From an uncultured Oscillibacter sp. (lineage in GTDB: Bacteria; Bacillota; Clostridia; Oscillospirales; Oscillospiraceae): a stretch of 24,445 nucleotides of DNA. Positions 7,304-14,623 of the stretch are shown one piece after another. How positions within the stretch are numbered: the stretch's first letter is position 1; each line of letters starts with the position of its first letter. The notes below the pieces were generated by a model. The model searched no databases and was not told the origin of the DNA. It saw nothing but the letters and a program-made list of their open reading frames with translations. The stretch is from assembly GCA_910576845.1 (NCBI GenBank), contig CAJTJA010000036.1, forward strand, positions 1-24,445, read 5' to 3'. The position numbers were made by a program, and so were the translations under genes.

Positions 7304-7573
7304 CAGGCAAACCGCCCCCATCCCCTCCGCAGACCGGCAAAGCGCTTGCGGAGGGAAGAGGAGGAAGGAATGGAACGGACGGAGTCCTCACCGCCAAGTG
7401 GGGGCGCGGCAGAGAAAAATTTCTCCCGGCCCAGCCGGACACAGTATCCATGTCTGTATTGCCGCCCCCGATGAAGCAAAGTCCGCTCCACGCAAAACGC
7501 CCTGACAGGCATCCCGCGCTCCCTTGCTTCTTCTCTCCGCCCGCGGCCCGCTTCGTTCGGCCTGGGTGCAGTA
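7304..7573. other. 3' untranslated region of ilvC, no gene
   Basis: No credible coding sequence was seen between the ilvC stop and the terminator. One strong dyad is present: CCCTCCGCA (about 7322-7330) against TGCGGAGGG (about 7348-7356). The long GC-rich 3' tail could contain a processing or regulatory hairpin; nothing specific was recognised. Confidence 0.5.
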
Positions 7574-8593
7574 TTAGTTGGATGCCGTATCGGGGTCTGT
7601 ATCATCCCCCCAGAGCATATTGCGCCGCAGCTCCGCGCCCACGGTCTCCATCTGGTGCTGGGCCAGCTGGCGGCGCTTGGCGTTGAAGAACGTCCGGCCG
7701 TTTTTGTTCTCGGCAATCCACTTTCCGGCGAACACTCCGTCCTGAATATCCGTGAGAACCGCCTTCATGTTCTTCTTGGTCTCCTCATAGGGGAGAATCC
7801 GGGGCCCGGAGACATACTCGCCGTATTCCGCCGTGTCGGAGATGGAGTAGTTCATCATGGCAACGCCGCCCTTGTTGATGAGGTCAATAATCAGCTTCAT
7901 CTCGTGAATGCACTCAAAATAGGCGTTTTCCGGGGCGTAGCCCGCTTCCACCAAGGTCTCGAAGCCCAGCTTCATCAGCTCCACCACACCGCCGCAGAGG
8001 ACGGCCTGCTCACCGAAGAGATCGGTCTCCGTCTCGTCCTGGAATGTCGTCTCCATCACGCCGCCCCGGGCTCCGCCGATACCGGCAGCATAGGCCAGCG
8101 CCAGATCCAGGGCCTTGCCTGTGGCGTCCTGCTCCACAGCAACCAGGCAGGGTACGCCTTTTCCATTGACATAGGTAGAACGGACGGTGTGGCCCGGACC
8201 CTTGGGGGCAATCATGCTCACATCCACGCCTGCCGGCGGAACAATCTGCTTGAAGTGAATGTTGAAACCATGAGCGAACATCAGCATATTTCCCGCTTCC
8301 AAGTTCGGGGCAATATCTCTCTTGTACACATCCGCCTGAACCTCGTCATTGATAAGAATCATGACGATATCGGCCCATTTGGCAGTGTCCGCCACCGTCT
8401 GGACCATCAAGCCCGCCTTCTCGGCAGCAGCCCAGTTTTTGGAGCCCTGGCGCAGTCCCACGCACACATCGCAGCCGGACTCCTTCAGGTTCAGGGCATG
8501 GGCATGGCCCTGAGAGCCATAGCCAATGATGCCGATTTTCTTCCCGTCCAGCTTGCCCAGGTCGCAGTCCTTCTCATAATACATTTTTGCCAT
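7574..8593 (-). CDS. ilvC: Ketol-acid reductoisomerase
   Basis: 339 residues, class I size. It converts 2-acetolactate or 2-aceto-2-hydroxybutyrate to the dihydroxy acid with NAD(P)H and Mg2+, the second common step of valine, leucine and isoleucine synthesis. The N-terminal Rossmann motif is GYGSQGHAHALNLKESG, and the loop LRQGSKNW contains the Arg and Ser that usually read NADPH. The knotted C-terminal domain has DLFGEQAVLCGG and ECIHEMKLIIDL with the metal-binding acids. ATG at 8593 (MAKMYY) is preferred over ATG 8599 because AAGGAGG lies 9 nt before it. It overlaps the end of ilvN-1 and is the last gene of the operon. Confidence 0.96.
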   Translation of the reverse strand: MAKMYYEKDCDLGKLDGKKIGIIGYGSQGHAHALNLKESGCDVCVGLRQGSKNWAAAEKAGLMVQTVADTAKWADIVMILINDEVQADVYKRDIAPNLEAGNMLMFAHGFNIHFKQIVPPAGVDVSMIAPKGPGHTVRSTYVNGKGVPCLVAVEQDATGKALDLALAYAAGIGGARGGVMETTFQDETETDLFGEQAVLCGGVVELMKLGFETLVEAGYAPENAYFECIHEMKLIIDLINKGGVAMMNYSISDTAEYGEYVSGPRILPYEETKKNMKAVLTDIQDGVFAGKWIAENKNGRTFFNAKRRQLAQHQMETVGAELRRNMLWGDDTDPDTASN

Positions 8594-9140
8594 ATTCATA
8601 TTCCTCCTTCAGTTTGCTCTCGTCATATATCGTGCTACGCCCTCTCTCGATGGCGATAGTACCGGTTTTTGCGATCTCTAGAATGCCGAAATCCTCCAGC
8701 ATCTGGATCAGCGCCGCGTTCTTGCTCTGGGAACCGAAGACCCACACGGTCAGAGACTCCTTGTCCACGTCGATGATGTGGCCCCGAAAAATATTGGCCA
8801 TCTGAATAATCTCATCCCGGGTTCCATGGTCCGACGCCCGGACTTTAATGAGGGCAATTTCCCGGCGAATGCAGGTCTCCTCATCAAAAATCTTCACCGC
8901 CTGAACGCCCAGGAGTCTCCGGCACTGAGTGGCCAGCTGGTTCACCACCAGCTCATCCGCCAGCAGTTCAATTGAAATGCGGGCGGTATGGGGGCGGTCC
9001 GTGGCGCCTGAAACAATGGACTCGATGTTATAGCCCTTCCTGGAAAACAGACGGGCCACCTGGCTGAGAATGCCGGGGGTGTCCTCCGTCAGAATGCAGA
9101 GGGTATAAAGTTTCTTTTCCGTATCCCATTGCTTTCTCAT
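8574..9140 (-). CDS. ilvN: Acetolactate synthase regulatory subunit, copy 1
   Basis: 188 residues. The N-terminal ACT domain begins with YTLCILTEDTPGILSQVARL and contains the NIESIVSG segment typical of the valine-binding site; the C-terminal ALS_ss domain follows (EIALIKVRA, then DFGILEIAKTGTIAIERG). It activates the large subunit and gives feedback inhibition by valine. ATG at 9140 overlaps the ilvB-1 stop (ATGA) and is preceded by GGAGGAGA, so the two subunits are coupled. It is longer than copy 2 because of an N-terminal extension and a C-terminal tail, KLKEEYEYGKNVL, that runs over the ilvC start. Confidence 0.93.
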   Translation of the reverse strand: MRKQWDTEKKLYTLCILTEDTPGILSQVARLFSRKGYNIESIVSGATDRPHTARISIELLADELVVNQLATQCRRLLGVQAVKIFDEETCIRREIALIKVRASDHGTRDEIIQMANIFRGHIIDVDKESLTVWVFGSQSKNAALIQMLEDFGILEIAKTGTIAIERGRSTIYDESKLKEEYEYGKNVL

Positions 9141-10858
9141 GACTCTCCTCCTTCACTCAGCAGGAAATCCGTAATTTCGGACCCGGAAGCCACCATGGGC
9201 CGAACCATTTCGTCGATGTTCAGCCGGCAGTCCAGTACGGCGGGCTCCCAGCTTTCCAGTACCTGAGCCAGGGCCCTCTCCATATCCTCCGCCGTTTCCA
9301 CCCGGAATCCCCGGATGCCGTACGCCTCTGCCAGCTTCACGAAGTCCGGTCCCCGGTCCAGGGTGGTCTCGGAATAGCGCTTGCCATAAATCAGGCTCTG
9401 CCACTGCCGGACCATGCCCAGCGTACCGTTGTTAAAGACCACCGTGATGATGGGCAGCTTATAGTATCCCACTGTCGCCAGCTCGTGGCAGTTCATACGG
9501 AAGCATCCGTCTCCGGTGATATGGAAAACCCGTTTATCCGGGTGGGCGGTCTGCGCTCCGATGGCAGCCCCCAATCCGAAACCCATGGTACCAAAGCCGC
9601 CGCTGGTGAGCATCTGGCCCGGATACTGGAAGTGGAGGTACTTAATAGCCCACATCTGGTGCTGGCCCACATCTGTTGCCACAATGGCATCCGGCGGCAT
9701 CTGGACCCGCATGGTCTCCAGCACCTGCTGGGGTGTCAGGTGGTCGCTGGCCTCCGCTACGGATGGAGCCCGGAGAGGCAGAATATGGGCCTTCCAGGCG
9801 CTGTGATCATACTGGGGCAGCTTCTCGTTCAGCATCGCCAGCACCCGCCGGGCAGAACCGATGATGTGGTGGTCCGTCAGCACATTCTTGTCGATCTCTG
9901 CGCGGTCAATATCGATCTGGACAATCTTCGCCTGCTTGGCAAAGGTAGCCGGGTTCAAAGCCACCCGGTCGGAGAAGCGGCAGCCCACGGCAATGAGCAG
10001 ATCGCACTCGTCACAAGCGGTGTTGGATGCTTTAGAGCCGTGCATGCCGATCATGCCCGTGGTGAGGGGGTGGCTTCCGGAGAAGCCGCCGCCGCCCATA
10101 AGGCTGATAGCCACCGGGGCATCCAACTTTTCGGCAAACGTCTTGAACTCCCTGTCTGCCCGGCCCAGCACCACACCGCCTCCGCAGATGACAAAGGGCC
10201 GTTCCGCCTCCGCAATCATATCCAGAAGAATATCCACATCCTCCCGGTTGGGAGTGGGCTTTTTCAGCTCGTGGTCCCGGTTCAGTTCCCGCATTCCGGC
10301 ACAGCTCCGGTTCTCCCGCCAAGGCACAAACTCGTATTCAATCTCCACGCCGGGAAACGTCACATCTTTCAAAAAGTCGATGAGCACCGGCCCCGGCCGC
10401 CCGCTGGCCGCCACGGCGAAGGCCTGCCGCATGACGGCGGGAATCGTCGCCGGATCCCGGACCAGGAACGTCGCCTTCGTAATCGGCATGGCGATGCCGG
10501 TAATATCCACTTCCTGGAAGGCGTCCTTGCCCAAGGTGGCCTCCGTGACATTGCACGTGATAAACACCACCGGAGAAGAATCCAGGTACGCCGTGGCAAT
10601 GCCGGTGGTCAGATTTGTGGCCCCGGGACCGGAGGTGGCGAAGCACACCCCCACCTTCCCGGTGGAGCGGGCGTAGCCGTCCGCCGCGTGGGCCGCCCCC
10701 TGCTCGTGGGCGGTGAGCACATGGTGAATCTTATCCTTGTAACGGTACAGCTCATCATAGACATTCAGGATAGTCCCGCCGGGGTAGCCGAAAACCGTAT
10801 CCACCTCCTGCTCCAGCAAACACTCCATAATGGCAGCAGTCGCTCTGATCCTTTTCAT
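9137..10858 (-). CDS. ilvB: Acetolactate synthase catalytic subunit, copy 1
   Basis: 573 residues. ThDP- and FAD-dependent enzyme that condenses pyruvate with pyruvate or 2-ketobutyrate. The start MKRIRATAAIMECLLEQ at 10858 has GAGGAGG seven nt upstream; an ATG further upstream would lack a ribosome site. Visible motifs are GYPGGTILNVYDELY, the catalytic glutamate in HEQGAAHAADGYAR, the FAD/pyruvate region QEVDITGIAMPITK, and the ThDP-Mg motif from GDGCFRMN to VVFNNGTLGMV. The substrate-selecting tryptophan is present in MVRQWQ. It pairs with the ilvN just downstream. Confidence 0.95.
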   Translation of the reverse strand: MKRIRATAAIMECLLEQEVDTVFGYPGGTILNVYDELYRYKDKIHHVLTAHEQGAAHAADGYARSTGKVGVCFATSGPGATNLTTGIATAYLDSSPVVFITCNVTEATLGKDAFQEVDITGIAMPITKATFLVRDPATIPAVMRQAFAVAASGRPGPVLIDFLKDVTFPGVEIEYEFVPWRENRSCAGMRELNRDHELKKPTPNREDVDILLDMIAEAERPFVICGGGVVLGRADREFKTFAEKLDAPVAISLMGGGGFSGSHPLTTGMIGMHGSKASNTACDECDLLIAVGCRFSDRVALNPATFAKQAKIVQIDIDRAEIDKNVLTDHHIIGSARRVLAMLNEKLPQYDHSAWKAHILPLRAPSVAEASDHLTPQQVLETMRVQMPPDAIVATDVGQHQMWAIKYLHFQYPGQMLTSGGFGTMGFGLGAAIGAQTAHPDKRVFHITGDGCFRMNCHELATVGYYKLPIITVVFNNGTLGMVRQWQSLIYGKRYSETTLDRGPDFVKLAEAYGIRGFRVETAEDMERALAQVLESWEPAVLDCRLNIDEMVRPMVASGSEITDFLLSEGGES

Positions 10859-10881
10859 ATGGCCTCCTCTTTCTCTTCCAA

Positions 10882-11376
10882 TCATTGGTCCACGTCGAAC
10901 AGGACCCAAAGTCCCTTCTCCGCCGCGCGGTGCCAGAAGGGGCAGGAATCCGCCAGGTTTTCCCAGCTGTAATCAAAATCGTCCTCGTTCAGCTCAAAGC
11001 CGTAGTCCGCAGGATCAATGGCAAAATAGAGCTCCCGGAACGCGTCCTCCGTCAGCCGCCGGAGAAATTGGTCCACCTGCCGGACCTGCTTGGGGGACTT
11101 GCAGACGACGATGTAATCCTCCTCCCCCTCCCGGCCGCCCCGGAGCACCTCGCCCCCCAGAACGGCCCAGCAGCCCGGCGCCGGAGTATTCCCGTATTCC
11201 AGTTTCCCGCCGGTCAGGGCACGATGGATCGCGTCCCACGACTTATCCATATCATAGGCATCCTCCTGAACCAGCTCTCTGTCCAGGTAATCAATGTTCC
11301 GAGCCTCCCGGGGCAGGGCCCGCAGCCGGCCCAGCTCCTTCCCTGTAACCGCCCGGAGTCCTCCCATGCAACCCAT
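10882..11376 (-). CDS. DUF1877 (YfbM-like) protein inside the ilv operon
   Basis: 164 residues from ATG 11376, chosen over the ATG at 11391 because GGGAGG lies 7 nt before it. The pattern is that of DUF1877: a short MG-containing start, YLDRELVQ, then MDKSWDAIHRALTG near the middle and late acidic segments before WENLADSCPFWHRAAEKG. Family members such as E. coli YfbM are small soluble proteins of unknown function. It sits between two acetolactate synthase gene pairs, 23 nt before ilvB-1 and 52 nt after the GIY-YIG-like gene, in the same direction, so it is presumably co-transcribed. Confidence 0.8.
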   Translation of the reverse strand: MGCMGGLRAVTGKELGRLRALPREARNIDYLDRELVQEDAYDMDKSWDAIHRALTGGKLEYGNTPAPGCWAVLGGEVLRGGREGEEDYIVVCKSPKQVRQVDQFLRRLTEDAFRELYFAIDPADYGFELNEDDFDYSWENLADSCPFWHRAAEKGLWVLFDVDQ

Positions 11377-11428
11377 AAAACCGCCTCCCAATACGGTCCC
11401 GCCGTCAGTTCAAAAGCGGCGGCATTTC

Positions 11429-11773
11429 TCATTTCCAGATTTTAACCGCCTGAGGGTTCTCCGCCAGGCACAAATCCCGCAGGGTCTCCAGCTCTTCCGT
11501 GTGGTCCTCCAGCGGGTCCTCGTAGTCCAGCACAGCGGCAACGGACAGCTCGAACCCCTCCTCTCCATGCCGGCTCCACAATTCCTGGAGCCGTTTGTTA
11601 GGATGCAGGCCGCCGGAAAGCTTGGCCCGGATGCTGTTGAATCCGGCCTTCGTGTCCTTGGCAGTTCCCAAGAAGGTCTCTCCGGTCTCTTTGCACCGAA
11701 GGGAAATCACGCCCATTTCCGGGCGGCGGTTCTTCCACTCCTCCGCCAGGGCTTTTTTCTGCGCTTTATCCAT
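11429..11773 (-). CDS. GIY-YIG-like nuclease family protein
   Basis: 114 residues. The segment MGVISLRCKETGETFLGTAK resembles the beta strands of a GIY-YIG fold, but the GIY and YIG triplets are degenerate (GVI and FLG). HPNKRLQELWSRHGEEGFEL follows as in small stand-alone members from Clostridia. Whether it retains nuclease activity is doubtful. ATG at 11773 follows GGAG at 10 nt and lies 24 nt after the ilvN-2 stop, within the ilv operon. No sign of a mobile intron or other homing context is visible. Assignment is by recollection of similar annotated proteins. Confidence 0.65.
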   Translation of the reverse strand: MDKAQKKALAEEWKNRRPEMGVISLRCKETGETFLGTAKDTKAGFNSIRAKLSGGLHPNKRLQELWSRHGEEGFELSVAAVLDYEDPLEDHTEELETLRDLCLAENPQAVKIWK

Positions 11774-11797
11774 AATGCCGTTTCTCCATATTTTTCG

Positions 11798-12283
11798 TTA
11801 AATTTTTCCGCCGCCCTTTTGCAGGGCGATGACGCCCGTCCGGGCCACCTCCAGGATGTTGAAGGGCCGCATCATATCCTCGAACACATCCACCCGGTCC
11901 GGGGTATCGGATATCTCCAGGGTCATGGAAGTAGGCGAGATGTCCGCCGCCTTGGCTCCGCAGATATTGCAGATCGTCATAATGTGTTCCCGGTTGTTTT
12001 TGTTGGCGCTGACTTTTATAATCATCAGTTCCCGTCCGATCATGTTCCCCTCGTCCAGGGTTCGGACTTTAATGACCTCCACCAGCTTGTTCAGCTGCTT
12101 TTCCACCTGCTCCACCACATTGTTCCCATTGTCCACAATAATGGTCATGCGAGAGAGGGACGGGTCGTCCGTCACACCCACTGCCAGGGAGTCGATGTTA
12201 AAAGCCCGGCGGGAAAAGAGGCTGGCCACCCGGTTCAAAACGCCCGCCCGGTTCTCCACCAAAACGGAAATCGTCTGTTTCAT
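11798..12283 (-). CDS. ilvN: Acetolactate synthase regulatory subunit, copy 2
   Basis: 161 residues, the normal IlvH/IlvN length. The ACT domain starts at MKQTISVLVENRAGVLNRVA with NIDSLAVGVTDDPSLSRMTI, close to the valine-sensitive type. The C-terminal domain holds RELMIIKVSANKNNREHI and ends MRPFNILEVARTGVIALQKG. It begins 16 nt after the ilvB-2 stop. Compared with copy 1 it has the more canonical ACT sequence, so it may be the valine-sensing partner. Each subunit probably pairs with its adjacent catalytic subunit, though cross-pairing cannot be excluded. Confidence 0.93.
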   Translation of the reverse strand: MKQTISVLVENRAGVLNRVASLFSRRAFNIDSLAVGVTDDPSLSRMTIIVDNGNNVVEQVEKQLNKLVEVIKVRTLDEGNMIGRELMIIKVSANKNNREHIMTICNICGAKAADISPTSMTLEISDTPDRVDVFEDMMRPFNILEVARTGVIALQKGGGKI

Positions 12284-12299
12284 CCTCTGCTCCTCCCCT

Positions 12300-13931
12300 T
12301 CAGTCTGTGGTTTTCCACTCAGGGCTTACCTCCGCAATCAGGAGGCAGGGTCCCTTCGCCGCCAGAAACCCGTCCAGGGTTTCCTCTACCTTTCCCTCGT
12401 CCCGGAGGGTCATGCTGGGGATGCCGTAAGCCCCGGCGATGGCGGCAAAGTCCGGATCCCCATCCAGCCGCACACCAAAGGGACCGTGATAGGGCTCCTT
12501 GCCCTGAATCTGGTTCACCAGCCCCAGAACACCGTTGCGGAAGAGGACGATTTTCAGATCAAAGCCCCCGGCCTTCACGGCGGCCAGCTCGTTCATGGAC
12601 ATCTGGAAGGACCCGTCTCCGCAGACGGCCACCACCTGGCGGCCAGGCTGGGCGGTCTTCACACCGACGGCGCAGGGAATCGCGTAACCCATGGTTCCCA
12701 AGCCCCCGCTGGTTAAAAACCGGACCCCTCGGAGGCGCAGGTGCTTGCAGGCCCATATCTGATTCTGCCCCACGTCCACGCAGACGGCGGCGTCCTCCTT
12801 TAAACGCTCTCCCAAAAGCCGCAGGAGGCGGCCCGGAAAGACGTATCCCTCCTTCGTGGGGTATCCCCGGCCCAAATTCGTCCGGCGAAGCTCCTGAAGC
12901 GTCTCCCGCCACTCGCCGCAGTCCGCTTTGGCTCCCCGCTCCATCAGCTGCCGGAGAATTACCTTCGCATTCCCTACCAGAGGCAGAGCAGACTGCATAT
13001 TCTTCCCAATCTCCGCGGGGTCCACGTCAATGTGGATGTTTGCCATGCGCTTTTGAATCTCGTCCGGGGAGACGATGGCCCGGTCCGCCACCCGGGTACC
13101 AATCATAATGAGGAGGTCCGACTTCACCAGGGCCTTGTTGGCGGTGGTGTTTCCGTGGGCTCCGATCATGCCCATGTTCAGCGGGTGCTCTGTGGGCAGG
13201 AGACTCAGGCCCATCATAGTGGTCACCACCGGGATGCCCGTGGACTCGGCAAAAGCTCGGAGTTCCGCCTCCGCATGGGCCAGGAACACGCCGCCCCCGG
13301 CGCAGATCACGGGTCTTTTCGCCATACCGATGGCGGCGGCCACGTTGGCGATCTGCTTATCGTTGCCACGGACGCTGGGATTATAGCCCCGGATGCGAAT
13401 TTCTTCCGGGAAAATCACATCGTGCACCAGCTGTTCCTGCACATCAATGGGAATGTCAATCAGCACCGGGCCTGGCCGGCCTGTTGAAGCAATATGAAAG
13501 GCTTCCTTCAGCACGACCGGCAGCTGGGCAGCATCCTTCACCAGGTAGCAGTGCTTTGTAAAGGGGGTCACCGCTCCGGTAATGTCCACCTCCTGAAAGA
13601 TATCCCGCCCAATCAAGTTGGAAGGCACCTGTCCCGTAATGGCCACCATGGGGATGGAATCCATGTAAGCGGTTGCCACGCCGGTAATCAGATTCGTCGC
13701 GCCCGGACCGGAGGTAACAATACACACTCCTGTTTTTCCAGTCACCCGGGCGTAGCCGGAGGCCATGTGCCCAGCGTTCTGCTCCGTTCGAACCAAGGTA
13801 TAATCCAAGTTCGGGTCTTCCCGCAGCGCGTCGGCAATGGGGCAGATGGTAGCGCCGGCATAGCCGAAGACATGCTCCACACCCTCCCGGGCAAGTCCTT
13901 CCATTAAAATCTGTGCGCCTGTCATTTCCAT
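12300..13931 (-). CDS. ilvB: Acetolactate synthase catalytic subunit, copy 2, Trp replaced
   Basis: 543 residues from ATG 13931 (MEMTGAQILMEGL), preceded by AAAGGAGC. An ORF extension upstream runs through the attenuator and is not credible. ThDP-enzyme landmarks are present: GYAGATICPIADAL, the catalytic glutamate in TEQNAGHMASGYAR, GPGATNLITG, DIFQEVDITGAVTPFTK, and the ThDP-Mg motif from GDGSFQM to LFRNG. Where family members read GMV.QW, this protein reads GLVNQIQ, so the tryptophan tied to 2-ketobutyrate preference and to sulfonylurea binding is isoleucine. It is about 30 residues shorter than copy 1. It is the first structural gene after the leader peptide and attenuator. Confidence 0.93.
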   Translation of the reverse strand: MEMTGAQILMEGLAREGVEHVFGYAGATICPIADALREDPNLDYTLVRTEQNAGHMASGYARVTGKTGVCIVTSGPGATNLITGVATAYMDSIPMVAITGQVPSNLIGRDIFQEVDITGAVTPFTKHCYLVKDAAQLPVVLKEAFHIASTGRPGPVLIDIPIDVQEQLVHDVIFPEEIRIRGYNPSVRGNDKQIANVAAAIGMAKRPVICAGGGVFLAHAEAELRAFAESTGIPVVTTMMGLSLLPTEHPLNMGMIGAHGNTTANKALVKSDLLIMIGTRVADRAIVSPDEIQKRMANIHIDVDPAEIGKNMQSALPLVGNAKVILRQLMERGAKADCGEWRETLQELRRTNLGRGYPTKEGYVFPGRLLRLLGERLKEDAAVCVDVGQNQIWACKHLRLRGVRFLTSGGLGTMGYAIPCAVGVKTAQPGRQVVAVCGDGSFQMSMNELAAVKAGGFDLKIVLFRNGVLGLVNQIQGKEPYHGPFGVRLDGDPDFAAIAGAYGIPSMTLRDEGKVEETLDGFLAAKGPCLLIAEVSPEWKTTD

Positions 13932-13990
13932 GCTTCCAAAGCTCCTTTCGCCGTCGTTATCATACGCTCTTCTGAGAAAAATCAAGTCAT

Positions 13991-14031
13991 TAAAAAGTAA
14001 AAAGCCCGTGTCCCCGGTCGGGTCACGGACT
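13991..14031 (-). terminator. ilv attenuator (intrinsic terminator before ilvB-2)
   Basis: On the minus strand AGTCCGTG (14031-14024) pairs with CACGGGCT (14010-14003), with an inner CCC/GGG extension, followed by TTTTTACTTTTT. It lies 33 nt after the leader ORF stop and about 60 nt before ilvB-2. A competing hairpin GGAACT/AGTCC (14043-14027) would occupy the first strand of the terminator stem, giving a possible antiterminator. The arrangement is that of amino-acid attenuation. Confidence 0.75.
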
Positions 14032-14063
14032 TGCAAGAGTTCCGGATTTTGGGGCCGCCGGTT

Positions 14064-14213
14064 TCACGCCGCTGTGTGGAGAAAACCGCTTGCCGAGCCC
14101 TTGTTTCGCGCATGACCAAACGCACTATTCTGTTTCGGCACCAAAACTACCAGTACCAGAACCAGAATAATGTACAAGCCCAGAATGCTGTTCAGAGCGT
14201 TGGCCATCAACAT
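14064..14213 (-). CDS. ilvL: ilv leader peptide (attenuation), 49 residues
   Basis: ATG at 14213 has GGAGG six nt upstream. The peptide starts MLMANALNSILGLY and then has eleven branched-chain residues in a row (residues 15-25, IILVLVLVVLV), encoded by mixed Ile, Leu and Val codons, before PKQNSAFG and a stop at 14064-14066. This is the classic design for ribosome stalling when charged Ile-, Leu- or Val-tRNA is scarce, here read upstream of the attenuator and the ilv genes. It is too short for automatic gene callers. The alternative, a small single-helix membrane protein, is less likely given position and composition. The symbol is by function, not by sequence similarity. Confidence 0.8.
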   Translation of the reverse strand: MLMANALNSILGLYIILVLVLVVLVPKQNSAFGHARNKGSASGFLHTAA

Positions 14214-14304
14214 AGGAAACCTCCGCCGCTTTCAAGCGGCCAGCGAGTATCCGGCGCCAGCGTATTCCCTCCCGGGAATGCGCCTCTGCCTGTCTTATTT
14301 TGCT

Positions 14305-14333
14305 ATTATACATATTTATTCCGAAAAGCGCAA
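14305..14333 (-). promoter_or_regulatory. ilv operon promoter
   Basis: TTGCGC (14333-14328) and a perfect TATAAT (14310-14305) are 17 nt apart on the minus strand, with TG directly before the -10 box. Predicted start of transcription is near 14298, giving an 85-nt leader before the leader peptide. That leader holds a hairpin ATTCCC-GGGA-GGGAAT. Confidence 0.75.
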
Positions 14334-14494
14334 CAAAAAAATGAATTGCCGCACCTTTTCCGGATGATCCAACGAAAAACATTCTGATATTTTTATAATT
14401 TCTCGTAAAAAATGACGGAATTATCTCCTCACTTTTCCACCAGCTGTCACCGTCCTTTTTTAAACAACTGCCGCTCATTTTCTTCTCTCCCGGC

Positions 14495-14523
14495 TTGCTT
14501 ATTTCCAAAATCAGGTTTATAAT
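14495..14523 (+). promoter_or_regulatory. Promoter of the PfkB kinase gene
   Basis: TTGCTT (14495-14500) and TATAAT (14518-14523) are spaced by 17 nt. The gene starts at 14624, leaving an untranslated leader of about 95 nt. It is divergent from the ilv promoter, 160 nt apart. Confidence 0.7.
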
Positions 14524-14623
14524 AGCGGCAGAATCGTTCCCTCATTTGCCCCCGCGCACGGCGGGCGGCGATCTTCGTCTGTGCTGAGGGGAAAAAGCCG
14601 TTTACGGCAGAATGGAGACACTT

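Noticed and set aside
9485..10972. Plus-strand open frame opposite ilvB-1
   Set aside because: Shadow of acetolactate synthase; low-complexity His/Arg/Gly-rich translation.
11429..11773. Homing endonuclease of a mobile intron
   Set aside because: The protein is too short, the GIY-YIG residues are degenerate and the flanking ilv genes are uninterrupted.
13931..14298. T-box leader for the ilv operon
   Set aside because: The conserved AGGGTGG-ACCGCG sequence and AG bulge were not found; a peptide leader is present instead.
14125..14508. Minus-strand frame of 127 codons across the ilv promoter
   Set aside because: It runs through the predicted promoter and leader-peptide region in another frame; the leader peptide with its ribosome site explains the sequence better.
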